A stretch of 6,570 nucleotides of DNA from Deltaproteobacteria bacterium (GTDB taxonomy: Bacteria; Desulfobacterota; DSM-4660; Desulfatiglandales; B25-G16): contig JAFDDS010000109.1 in assembly GCA_019310745.1 (NCBI GenBank), positions 1 through 6,570 on the forward strand. The letters run 5' to 3'. The notes beneath the pieces were generated by a model. That model ran no database searches, was not told the origin of the DNA, and was given only the letters and a program-made list of their open reading frames with translations. Every line of letters begins with the position of its first letter. The first letter of the stretch is position 1. The position numbers were made by a program, and so were the translations under genes. Shown in pieces: positions 1-5,351 of the stretch.

Positions 1-325
1 GAGGAATTCGGTATCCACCTTTGGCATCATCTTTTTTAATTTCGCCCAAAATCTCGTCGCGCAGGGTTGCTGTGATCTCTTCATCTGCATCCATACTCAA
101 TATCCAACTCCCATGAGCCTTTGAAATAGCAAAGTTCTTTTGATCAACATATCCGGGCCATGCTTTCTGATATACTTTATCTGTATATTTTCTGGCAATT
201 TCAACTGTTTTATCCTGGCTCATTGCATCAACAACTATTATCTCGTCTGTCCATGTTGCGCTCTCAAGGCATCGCCTGATATTTGGTTCTTCATTTCGGC
301 ATATGACACACACAGAAAGAGTCAT
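1..325 (-). CDS. Glycosyltransferase family 2, N-terminal part (cut by left window edge)
   Basis: Seen: the reverse strand reads from ATG at 325 to the window edge with no stop, giving about 108 residues. It opens with LSVCVICRNEEPNIRRCLES, the nucleotide-sugar-binding strand and helix of GT-A family 2 enzymes. It continues with DEIIVVDAMSQDKTVEIA, then WPGYVDQKNFAI, then WILSMDADEEIT, where DAD is the metal-binding DxD motif. Known: this arrangement matches the WaaE/KdtX-like branch of GT2 enzymes, which transfer a sugar to LPS core or other surface glycans at the cytoplasmic membrane face. Donor and acceptor cannot be told from this part. The start is fixed by an in-frame TAA seven codons upstream; the Shine-Dalgarno is weak. 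A consensus promoter lies about 140 nt upstream. The neighbouring methyltransferase, on the same strand, fits a polysaccharide locus. The C-terminal half is outside the window. Confidence 0.9.
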   Translation of the reverse strand, partial: MTLSVCVICRNEEPNIRRCLESATWTDEIIVVDAMSQDKTVEIARKYTDKVYQKAWPGYVDQKNFAISKAHGSWILSMDADEEITATLRDEILGEIKKDDAKGGYRIP

Positions 326-683
326 GACTACTTCATTATTGCATTAGTTAAAAATTGCAGATTACAAATACACTATTACTGATTGTTAAAAGATTAATTC
401 TTTACAAGTGGATGAAAAGTATCATTGGATTAGCCAGATGTAATTTTGTCGAGTGTAAATTTGGCGCGATTATAAGGTAGAGAGGTATGTGGGTCAACAA
501 AAAAACAAAAGGAGCGTTGCGAACTGTTTTACATTTTTACTAACTATTGAGCCAAAAAATGGTAATCGACCAATCCAAAGTTATAGTAAATTCAAAATAA
601 TCCTGACGTAATCCTCATCAAGGTGATTGTCTTTAAAAGGTAAAAATGATTCAGCCTCGAATACCTTTTGAATTGAATAACTA
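326..683. other. Intergenic region between glycosyltransferase and methyltransferase genes
   Basis: This 358-nt AT-rich stretch has no long reading frame on either strand. It contains the minus-strand promoter at 469-497 and the AT-rich leader that follows it, which holds only very short ATG frames (for example ATG ATA CTT, closing after seven codons). Toward the methyltransferase end lies a 36-codon minus-strand frame (581-691). An inverted repeat, AAAAGGTA (635-642) and TACCTTTT (662-669), with a 19-nt loop, sits inside that small frame. It could be a weak terminator for the methyltransferase transcript, but it has little G+C and no convincing T tract. Confidence 0.5.
469..497 (-). promoter_or_regulatory. 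Sigma70-like promoter for the glycosyltransferase gene
   Basis: Read on the minus strand, TTGACC (497-492) is followed by exactly 17 nt and then a perfect TATAAT (474-469). A T-rich stretch lies immediately upstream of the -35 box (about 498-510) and could act as an UP element. Transcription would begin near 462, leaving a leader of about 137 nt before the glycosyltransferase ATG at 325. Box sequence and spacing are seen; activity is inferred. Confidence 0.65.
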
Positions 684-691
684 TCATGCAT
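581..691 (-). CDS. Small 36-codon frame overlapping the methyltransferase stop; possible displaced C-terminus or gene remnant
   Basis: Seen: an ATG at 691 opens a minus-strand frame of 36 codons ending with TAA at 581. It overlaps the last 8 nt of the methyltransferase gene in the +1 frame. The peptide begins MHDSYSIQKVFEAESF and ends DEDYVRIILNLL. It has a protein-like mix of acidic, hydrophobic and aromatic residues, unlike most chance AT-rich frames. Removing one base from the A5 run at 694-698 (T5 in the coding sense) would fuse this frame to the methyltransferase, so it could be a frameshifted tail. Against that, the methyltransferase already ends in a GIGVLFF strand that is a normal end for its family. 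A tiny coupled gene or a remnant of an older gene is also possible. I do not recognise the peptide. Confidence 0.25.
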   Translation of the reverse strand: MHDSYSIQKVFEAESFLPFKDNHLDEDYVRIILNLL

Positions 692-1418
692 CGAAAAACA
701 ATACTCCTATCCCAGCACACTGCTGCTTATAATCTTCAACTATTTCCATATGTCTATAATATGGTCTTATTTCAGACCAAAATGTATCAACACCACATTC
801 ATCAAGGATATCATGAAATGCAATGAGGCCAGGTTTTTTTACAAAGTTAGAGTATAATGTGAAATCTTTTTTCACCCCTTCATACGAATGGTCAGCATCA
901 ATAAATAAAAAATCAATTTTACTGCCATTTAGTATTTTCTGGACATTCATTTGGCACTCTGTAGAATGAGAATCTTCCCGCAAGAAATGAATTCGTTGTG
1001 TTTCAAAGAAAGATGAGCAAAAGAAACGATTGAGAGATTTTCTATACGATCTTGGTAAATCTATGCTTATTATTAATCCGTCTGGTTGTATGATTTTAGA
1101 CCAAAGATATAAAGTCCCCCCTCTATCAGTACCTACTTCACATATAATTTTTGGATTCAAATTTTTTACTAGATTGAAAAGCTCACTAATTTCAGATTCG
1201 ATTTGGACTGGTTTAATTGTATTATAAAGGCCTATTCCAGTAAAATTATTCACTACTTCAACGGGATTTTTATGCATTATTTCTAACTCTAAAAGCCGTT
1301 TCTTAGAAATTCTTCTCAATAGTGATCCCGCTCCTAAAAATTCATAGTATATTTCGCCAATTATCTCTTGGTAACATTTATAAAACTTTGGAAATTTTCT
1401 TCTCAGCAATTTACTCAT
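684..1418 (-). CDS. Class I SAM-dependent methyltransferase (Methyltransf_24 / CmcI-like)
   Basis: Seen: a 244-residue protein. After an N-terminal helical, basic region (about 1-70), residues 92-101 read ICEVGTDRGG, the glycine-rich SAM-binding loop (motif I). ISIDLPRS (117-124) provides the acidic residue ending strand 2. DFLFIDADHSYEGVKKD (169-185) is the signature of small-molecule and sugar O-methyltransferases of this family, followed by GLIAFHDI (197-204). The protein closes with GIGVLFF (237-242). Known: such enzymes are cytoplasmic, often depend on a divalent metal bound near the IDADH and HD residues, and are common in surface-polysaccharide clusters. The substrate is unknown; a glycan methyl group is inferred from the neighbouring glycosyltransferase. 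The ATG at 1418 follows a weak AGGT Shine-Dalgarno. A good promoter lies about 110 nt upstream. No signal peptide is visible. The 3' end overlaps a small frame in another phase. Confidence 0.85.
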   Translation of the reverse strand: MSKLLRRKFPKFYKCYQEIIGEIYYEFLGAGSLLRRISKKRLLELEIMHKNPVEVVNNFTGIGLYNTIKPVQIESEISELFNLVKNLNPKIICEVGTDRGGTLYLWSKIIQPDGLIISIDLPRSYRKSLNRFFCSSFFETQRIHFLREDSHSTECQMNVQKILNGSKIDFLFIDADHSYEGVKKDFTLYSNFVKKPGLIAFHDILDECGVDTFWSEIRPYYRHMEIVEDYKQQCAGIGVLFFDA

Positions 1419-1509
1419 TTTTACCTATTAGGATAATGGTATTTTTTACAACATCTACAGTGATTAATTATTTAGTGAAAGTGAATTAAATATCCATCAT
1501 AGCGGATAA

Positions 1510-1550
1510 GGGAGAATTAACTAGGTTGAGTATATGGGAGAGTTAATAGG
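1510..1550. repeat. Imperfect direct repeat straddling the methyltransferase promoter -10 box
   Basis: GGGAGAATTAACTAGG (1510-1525) recurs as GGGAGAGTTAATAGG (1536-1550), offset by 26 bp, differing by one substitution and one missing base. One copy fills the spacer between the -35 and -10 boxes and the other lies just downstream of the -10 box, across the likely start point. The similarity is seen; a role as paired operator half-sites is inferred from the placement. Confidence 0.4.
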
Positions 1551-1557
1551 CAGTCAA
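1529..1557 (-). promoter_or_regulatory. Sigma70-like promoter for the methyltransferase gene
   Basis: On the minus strand TTGACT (1557-1552) is followed by a 17-nt spacer and TATACT (1534-1529), each one base from consensus. Transcription would start near 1522, giving a leader of about 104 nt before the ATG at 1418. An imperfect direct repeat overlaps the spacer and the start region, so repression or activation by a bound protein is plausible. Activity is inferred. Confidence 0.65.
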
Positions 1558-1698
1558 TTAAAATTGGAGATGATCTTCTAATACTTTTTGGTGTCATTTT
1601 TTAACATCCTTTTCACTTTATCCAAAAACAAGAATATGTTATATTTTAAAACCTTTAAGAATTGTTCATACAAAAAATTAATTTAGAGAGAATGCATG

Positions 1699-1716
1699 TA
1701 ACATTAACTCATGTTA
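1699..1716. repeat. Short palindrome upstream of the heptose kinase gene
   Basis: TAACAT (1699-1704) and ATGTTA (1711-1716) form a perfect 6-bp inverted repeat with a 6-nt spacer, about 50 nt before the kinase ATG. The size fits a dimeric regulator site, but short AT-rich palindromes arise often by chance in such sequence. Confidence 0.25.
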
Positions 1717-1765
1717 TTAGAATATTTAACAATTTGCTATGATTAAGGAATAATGGAAAACTAAT

Positions 1766-2758
1766 ATGACAAATATTGATAAGAATTATTTGAATAAGGG
1801 AATCAATAATTTCAGAAAATCAATTATCCTTGTTATCGGCGATATCATGTTAGATAGATTTATATGGGGAAATGTCTCAAGAATTTCCCCAGAAGCACCT
1901 GTACCTGTAGTTGAGGTTGAACATGAAACCGTCATGTTAGGTGGTGCTACCAATGTTGTTAATAATCTCGTCTCTCTAGGTGGAAATGTGATGATGTGTG
2001 GAGTTGTGGGAAATGACCCTACAGGGAAAGAGGTAATTTCAAGATTAGATGAATTAAATGTTGATACTGGTGGTATTGCTATAGAAGGTGATAGACCTAC
2101 GAGTGTTAAAACAAGGATAATAGCCCATGACCAACAGGTTGTCAGGTACGATCGAGAAAAAAAAATATCCTTAAAGCCAAAGACTACCAAAGGCATTCTA
2201 GATTTTATTAATGAAAAAAAGGGAAATCTCTCTGCCCTTATAGTTTCTGATTATGGTAAGGGTGTTATCTCCCGCCAGCTTATGGATGGTCTAAAAAGCA
2301 TAACCTCGGATTGTGATTTTCCGGTAACAGTAGATCCAAACGTTAAGAATTTCCCGCTATATAAAGATGTAACTGTAATCACACCCAATCATAATCAGGC
2401 AGGAAAAATAGCAGGCAGAGAAATTATTAATGAAGAAGACCTCAAGAAGGTTGGAAAAAAGTTATTACATAATAAGAAATGTAAAGCCGTGTTGATAACC
2501 AGGGGTAAGGATGGTATGACCCTTTTTGAACAAGAGGGTAGGGTAACACATATAAAATCCATAGCTAGAAAAGTCTATGACGTGACTGGTGCCGGAGACA
2601 CAGTTATTGCTACGCTTACGCTTGGAATAGCTGGAGGTCTTGATCTAAAATCTGCAGCCTATCTATCTAATCTTGCAGGAGGTGTAGTGGTTGGAGAGAT
2701 AGGGACATCAACCGTAAAGATCGATAACCTTAAAGAGTTAATTAACTCTCGTCTTTAA
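1766..2758 (+). CDS. hldA: D-glycero-beta-D-manno-heptose-7-phosphate kinase (RfaE domain I, PfkB family)
   Basis: Seen: 330 residues with PfkB/ribokinase features throughout. GDIMLDRFIWG (25-35) followed by RISPEAPVPVVEVE is characteristic of the RfaE1/HldE kinase domain. The substrate-binding GGATNVVNNLVSLGG lies at 59-73, SDYGKGV at 161-167 and TRGKDGM at 245-251. The ATP/anion-hole motif DVTGAGDT (272-279) carries the presumed catalytic base Asp-278. The C-terminal GEIGTSTV (310-317) is also typical. Known: the enzyme phosphorylates heptose 7-phosphate to the 1,7-bisphosphate in ADP-heptose synthesis for LPS inner core or other heptosylated glycans, in the cytoplasm. The length matches the kinase half of the roughly 477-residue bifunctional E. 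coli HldE, so no nucleotidyltransferase domain is fused and one must be encoded elsewhere. The Shine-Dalgarno (GGAA about 9 nt upstream) is moderate. A hairpin follows the stop. Confidence 0.93.
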   Translation: MTNIDKNYLNKGINNFRKSIILVIGDIMLDRFIWGNVSRISPEAPVPVVEVEHETVMLGGATNVVNNLVSLGGNVMMCGVVGNDPTGKEVISRLDELNVDTGGIAIEGDRPTSVKTRIIAHDQQVVRYDREKKISLKPKTTKGILDFINEKKGNLSALIVSDYGKGVISRQLMDGLKSITSDCDFPVTVDPNVKNFPLYKDVTVITPNHNQAGKIAGREIINEEDLKKVGKKLLHNKKCKAVLITRGKDGMTLFEQEGRVTHIKSIARKVYDVTGAGDTVIATLTLGIAGGLDLKSAAYLSNLAGGVVVGEIGTSTVKIDNLKELINSRL

Positions 2759-2773
2759 CATTCATTGACCGTT

Positions 2774-2803
2774 GTTTGTTGTCTTTTTGAATAGACAACG
2801 AAC
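2774..2803 (+). other. Intercistronic hairpin after the heptose kinase gene
   Basis: GTTTGTTGTCT (2774-2784) pairs with AGACAACGAAC (2793-2803) over 11 positions including one G-T wobble, around an 8-nt loop. It lies within the 73-nt gap between the kinase stop and the DUF4416 start. No T tract follows on either strand, so it is not a standard rho-independent terminator. It may stabilise or punctuate the transcript, which would separate kinase expression from the downstream operon. Confidence 0.45.
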
Positions 2804-2831
2804 TGCCGTTAAATAAACACTGACATTACCA

Positions 2832-3383
2832 ATGAGTACTCCTCAGAAAGAAAAAAAGGTAAAAATGATAAGCAGCCTCTTTTCTCGAGAAGAGGAATTG
2901 ATAGAGAATGTTATTACACAAATGGAAACGTTTTTTGGTCCAACTGATTGGATAAGTAATAAATTTATTTTTAACAGAACACGATATTATGAAAAAGAGA
3001 TGGGTTGGCCTCTTTATAGACGATTTATATCTTTTTCCAAGCTTATCAGCTCAAATTCTATTGTAGATATAAAGTTGACGACCAATAAAATTGAAAGTGA
3101 GCATCGTTTTGATAAAAAAAGGCGGATTAACATTGATCCAGGCTATATATCTTTAGAAAGGTTGGTTCTTGCTACTGGTAAAAATTATATCCATAGAATT
3201 TATTTAACAAAGGGAATATATGCAGACCTTACGCTTGTTTTTCATGCTGGTACCTTTAATCCTTTGGTATGGACATATCCTGATTATAGAGATGAAGGTG
3301 CCATTGGCTGTTTTAATATGATAAGGAATGATTATTTACAACACTTAAGAGAACAGGAGCAAAAGACAGATAACTATGCTTAA
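2832..3383 (+). CDS. DUF4416 family protein of unknown function
   Basis: Seen: 183 residues, no signal peptide or membrane segment. Conserved blocks that I recognise as DUF4416 are VKMISSLFSREEELIE (10-25), FGPTDW (35-40), RYYEKEMG (51-58) with RRFISFSKLI (63-72), and DIKLTTNKIE (79-88). These are followed by RRINIDPGYISLERLVLAT (97-115), HRIYLTKGIYADLTL (121-135) and WTYPDYR (147-153). Known: the family is a cytoplasmic-looking domain of unknown role, found as I recall in Planctomycetota, Desulfobacterota, Nitrospirota and related phyla. The many conserved charged and aromatic residues suggest an enzyme or ligand-binding protein, but no catalytic motif can be assigned. Start choice: ATG 2832 lacks a clear Shine-Dalgarno. 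An internal ATG at 2865, preceded by AGGT, is possible but would cut into the conserved block. The 3' end overlaps yicC by 8 nt, implying translational coupling. Confidence 0.85.
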   Translation: MSTPQKEKKVKMISSLFSREEELIENVITQMETFFGPTDWISNKFIFNRTRYYEKEMGWPLYRRFISFSKLISSNSIVDIKLTTNKIESEHRFDKKRRINIDPGYISLERLVLATGKNYIHRIYLTKGIYADLTLVFHAGTFNPLVWTYPDYRDEGAIGCFNMIRNDYLQHLREQEQKTDNYA

Positions 3384-4254
3384 AAGTATGACCGCATATG
3401 GCAGTGCTGAGTCCCTAAAAGATAGCCTTGAATTTATTGTAGAAATTAGGTCGGGAAATTATCGGTACAGAGAAATTGTTCTAAGGCTTCCTCAAAGCTT
3501 GCAACCATTTGAGGAAAAAGTCAGGTCTGTAGTGTCTTCTACAGTTAAAAGGGGTAGAATTGAAGTTTCCATTCAGATTAAAGATAATGGCAATAAAGGT
3601 TTAAAAATTGAATTAAACAGGCCATTGGTAAAGGCTTATATTCAGGTTTTCAAAGAGCTGAATGAGGAACTTGAATGTGAGCAACGTATGGATCCATCAT
3701 TTTTTTCTCAGTTAAAGGATATTATTATTACTAAGCAGGAAAGTATTGATTTAGAAAATGTGTGGCCAGATTTAGAGGATGTTATTAATAAAGCCTTGCG
3801 CTCAATGGAATCCATGAGAATAAATGAAGGCAGGGCTTTGGAGAAAGATTTTTTAGAACGATTAAATAGTATCACGGGATATATCGATGAGATAAGAAGT
3901 AGGACCACGGTAATAGTTGAAAGCTGCAGAGATAAATTAAGACAAAGGGTTAATAAATTAATAAAACCTATTGAAATAAATGAGGATCGTATTATTCAAG
4001 AGGTAGCTTTAATTGCAGACAAGTCTGATATTACAGAAGAACTCATTAGGGTAGATAGTCACTTAGAGCAGTTTAGAAATTTCATAAATCAGGATGATGT
4101 GGTTGGAAGAAGACTGGATTTTTTATTGCAGGAGATAAATAGAGAAGTTAATACGATGGGGTCTAAGGCGGCGGATTCTTTAGTTTCCCAGCTCGCAGTA
4201 GAAATTAAGGCTGAATTAGAAAAATTGAGAGAGCAGATTCAAAATGTGGAATAG
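3376..4254 (+). CDS. yicC: YicC family endoribonuclease
   Basis: Seen: 292 residues, close to the usual 285-295. The N-terminus MLKSMTAYGSAE is the family hallmark (SMTGFG-like). It is followed by VEIRSGNYRYREIVLRLP (22-39) and VKRGRIEVSI (57-66), which make up the YicC_N domain. The C-terminal DUF1732 domain shows DITEELIRVDSHLEQF (218-233), VGRRLDFLLQEINREVNTMGSKA (243-265) and a charged helical tail. Known: E. coli YicC is reported as an endoribonuclease linked to small-RNA turnover; the cytoplasmic role is likely conserved. The usual N-H-R near residue 29 is N-Y-R here. The start ATG lies inside the end of the DUF4416 gene (8-nt overlap) and the remA-like gene follows after 12 nt, so these are probably co-transcribed and translationally coupled. 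The yicC-DUF370-gmk order is widespread in bacteria. Confidence 0.92.
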   Translation: MLKSMTAYGSAESLKDSLEFIVEIRSGNYRYREIVLRLPQSLQPFEEKVRSVVSSTVKRGRIEVSIQIKDNGNKGLKIELNRPLVKAYIQVFKELNEELECEQRMDPSFFSQLKDIIITKQESIDLENVWPDLEDVINKALRSMESMRINEGRALEKDFLERLNSITGYIDEIRSRTTVIVESCRDKLRQRVNKLIKPIEINEDRIIQEVALIADKSDITEELIRVDSHLEQFRNFINQDDVVGRRLDFLLQEINREVNTMGSKAADSLVSQLAVEIKAELEKLREQIQNVE

Positions 4255-4266
4255 GCGATAAAACAT

Positions 4267-4536
4267 ATGGATCCAACTTTACTTAATATTGGCTTTGGAA
4301 ATTTCCTTATATCAAGAAGGGTGATAGCCATTATCTCACCATCCTCAGCACCGGTTAGACGGCTTCGTGAAGAGGCGAGAGATGATAAAAGGCTTATTGA
4401 CGCAACTCAAGGCAGGAGAACACGATCAGTAATTATAACAGATAGTAATCATGTGATACTGTCTGCTATTCAATCTGAGACAATAGCACAAAGATTTGCT
4501 CCAGACGGTACAATGCGGGGTGAGGATTTGCTATAG
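4267..4536 (+). CDS. remA: RemA-like regulator (DUF370 family)
   Basis: Seen: 89 residues. [20 protein letters not shown] (5-24), SAPVRRL (27-33), [34 protein letters not shown] (43-76) match the RemA/DUF370 family along almost its full length. Known: in Bacillus subtilis RemA is a DNA-binding activator of biofilm-matrix genes that forms ring-like oligomers. Arginines equivalent to Arg-18 and Arg-50/51 here are, as I recall, important for DNA binding, and all three are present. Outside Firmicutes the role is largely untested; the gene commonly sits between yicC and gmk, as here. A DNA-binding or structural regulatory role is inferred; a matrix-gene role should not be assumed in this organism. 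The start ATG 4267 is 12 nt after yicC; the Shine-Dalgarno is weak (AGGCG). No signal peptide. Confidence 0.9.
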   Translation: MDPTLLNIGFGNFLISRRVIAIISPSSAPVRRLREEARDDKRLIDATQGRRTRSVIITDSNHVILSAIQSETIAQRFAPDGTMRGEDLL

Positions 4537-4578
4537 GTCTAAATTTAAAAAAAAATTAAGAGTTGACAATAAAGAGAT

Positions 4579-5190
4579 ATGAAAGAAAAAGGACAAATCT
4601 TTGTAATAACCGCTCCCTCAGGCGCTGGAAAAACCACAATAATAAAGAATATATTAGAAAAAGATGTGGGAGGAATTGGTTATTCAATTTCTCATACTAC
4701 TCGAAAGCCTAGAAAAGGGGAGTCTCACGGGTTACATTATTACTTTGTTGACAGAGAAAATTTTGAAAAAATGATTGAGGCTCATGAATTTGTTGAATGG
4801 GCCGTAGTCTATGATCACCTATATGGCACTTCTGTTTCAAGCATAAGCCGTGAATTATCCTCAGGAAAAGATCTTTTGATGGATGTCGATATTCAAGGGT
4901 CTCAAGAGATAAAAAGGCAATTTCCTGATTCTTTATCAATATTCATTCTCCCTCCATCACTCAACATTCTTAAAGAAAGACTCCAAAAGAGATCACCGAA
5001 TAACAAAATAAACATCGACCTGCGGCTAAAAAAGGCAGCAGAGGAAATTCAGAGATGTCGAGATTACGATTTCATTATTATTAATGATGATCTAAAAAAA
5101 GCTGTAAAAGAAATAGAGGCAATTATTGTTGCGCAGAGGGCCAATAAAAATAGACGTTTTCCTCTCATTAAAAAGATATTCCGTTTGTAA
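4579..5190 (+). CDS. gmk: Guanylate kinase
   Basis: Seen: 203 residues, typical for bacterial Gmk. The P-loop APSGAGKTT is at 12-20. The GMP-binding segment SISHTTRKPRKGESHG (36-51) with HYYFV (53-57) carries the conserved Ser, Arg and Tyr contacts. EW (73-74), YGTS (82-85) and DVDIQGSQEIK (102-112) follow. The lid region ERLQKR (133-138) and the C-terminal DYDFIIINDD (162-171) complete the fold. Known: it phosphorylates GMP (and dGMP) to GDP with ATP, essential for GTP supply and (p)ppGpp metabolism, in the cytoplasm. The gene lies 42 nt after the remA-like gene, in the yicC-remA-gmk order. A weak AAGAG Shine-Dalgarno precedes ATG 4579. The omega-subunit gene rpoZ, a frequent next neighbour, is not found here; a structured gap follows. 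Confidence 0.96.
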   Translation: MKEKGQIFVITAPSGAGKTTIIKNILEKDVGGIGYSISHTTRKPRKGESHGLHYYFVDRENFEKMIEAHEFVEWAVVYDHLYGTSVSSISRELSSGKDLLMDVDIQGSQEIKRQFPDSLSIFILPPSLNILKERLQKRSPNNKINIDLRLKKAAEEIQRCRDYDFIIINDDLKKAVKEIEAIIVAQRANKNRRFPLIKKIFRL

Positions 5191-5209
5191 AAAATGTAAC
5201 TATTAAGGT

Positions 5210-5298
5210 TATAAGGTACACCATTCACAGTTAGCTTTATTATACAATTGATATACGCCTGTCCCGATATAATAGGGACGACAGCCGTGAACCTTATA
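5210..5298 (+). other. Long imperfect stem-loop between gmk and rlmB
   Basis: TATAAGGTACAC (5210-5221) can pair with GTGAACCTTATA (5287-5298) over 12 positions with a single A-A mismatch. The enclosed 65 nt contains a smaller hairpin, GTCCC (5261-5265) with GGGAC (5275-5279), around a 9-nt loop. No T tract follows the outer stem, so it is not a standard terminator. It could be a folded RNA element, an mRNA processing site, or the body of a repeat element. The small hairpin loop contains TATAAT (5268-5273), but no properly spaced -35 box. Confidence 0.4.
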
Positions 5299-5339
5299 CG
5301 TTTGAACCTAAGCAGTTATTAGAAATACCTATAATTATT

Positions 5340-5343
5340 AAGG
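5340..5343 (+). promoter_or_regulatory. Ribosome binding site supporting a TTG start for rlmB
   Basis: AAGG at 5340-5343 lies 8 nt before the TTG at 5352. No in-frame ATG is near the expected N-terminus, and the encoded PQVISGINAV matches where RlmB-type proteins begin. The site and the homology together favour the TTG start. Confidence 0.5.
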
Positions 5344-5351
5344 TTGGAAAT

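Larger units (their letters stand above)
1419..1765. other. Divergent intergenic region between methyltransferase and heptose kinase genes
   Basis: This 347-nt AT-rich region separates two divergent genes. It contains the minus-strand promoter at 1529-1557, an imperfect direct repeat around it (1510-1550) and an 18-bp palindrome at 1699-1716. For the plus-strand heptose kinase I see only a weak promoter candidate: TTCACT, 17 nt, TATGTT at about 1613-1641. No coding frame, tRNA or strong terminator is visible. Confidence 0.5.
5201..5345. repeat. Structured intergenic element with flanking direct repeats (MITE/REP-like)
   Basis: The 10-mer TATTAAGGTT occurs at 5201-5210 and again at 5336-5345, bracketing 125 bp. 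Just inside, TTATAAGGTA (5209-5218) on the left is mirrored on the right by TACCTATAA (5327-5335), a short inverted end differing by one missing base. Within lies a long stem (5210-5221 with 5287-5298) and a nested GTCCC/GGGAC hairpin (5261-5265 with 5275-5279). The layout resembles a miniature inverted-repeat element with a target duplication, but there is no transposase and copy number is unknown. The right repeat also supplies the AAGG ribosome-binding site of the next gene. Confidence 0.35.

Noticed and set aside
140..382. 80-codon plus-strand open frame
   Set aside because: It lies antisense to the glycosyltransferase, whose minus-strand translation carries clear family motifs; the plus-strand peptide is Cys/Phe/Tyr-rich and recognises as nothing.
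1786..2196. 136-codon minus-strand open frame
   Set aside because: Antisense to the heptose kinase gene, which has complete PfkB motifs; the antisense peptide shows only the composition expected of a shadow frame.
2774..2803. Hairpin as a rho-independent terminator
   Set aside because: The stem is good but no T tract follows on either strand, and the loop is 8 nt.
4563..4568. TTGACA just before gmk as a -35 box
   Set aside because: A matching -10 box would fall inside the gmk coding region, after the start codon, so it could not drive gmk from its own start.
4709..4939. 76-codon minus-strand open frame
   Set aside because: Antisense to guanylate kinase, across its GMP-binding region; no motif or ribosome binding site supports it.
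5248..5273. Promoter for rlmB: TTGATA with perfect TATAAT
   Set aside because: The spacing is only 14 nt, too short for a sigma70 promoter, and the TATAAT sits in a hairpin loop.
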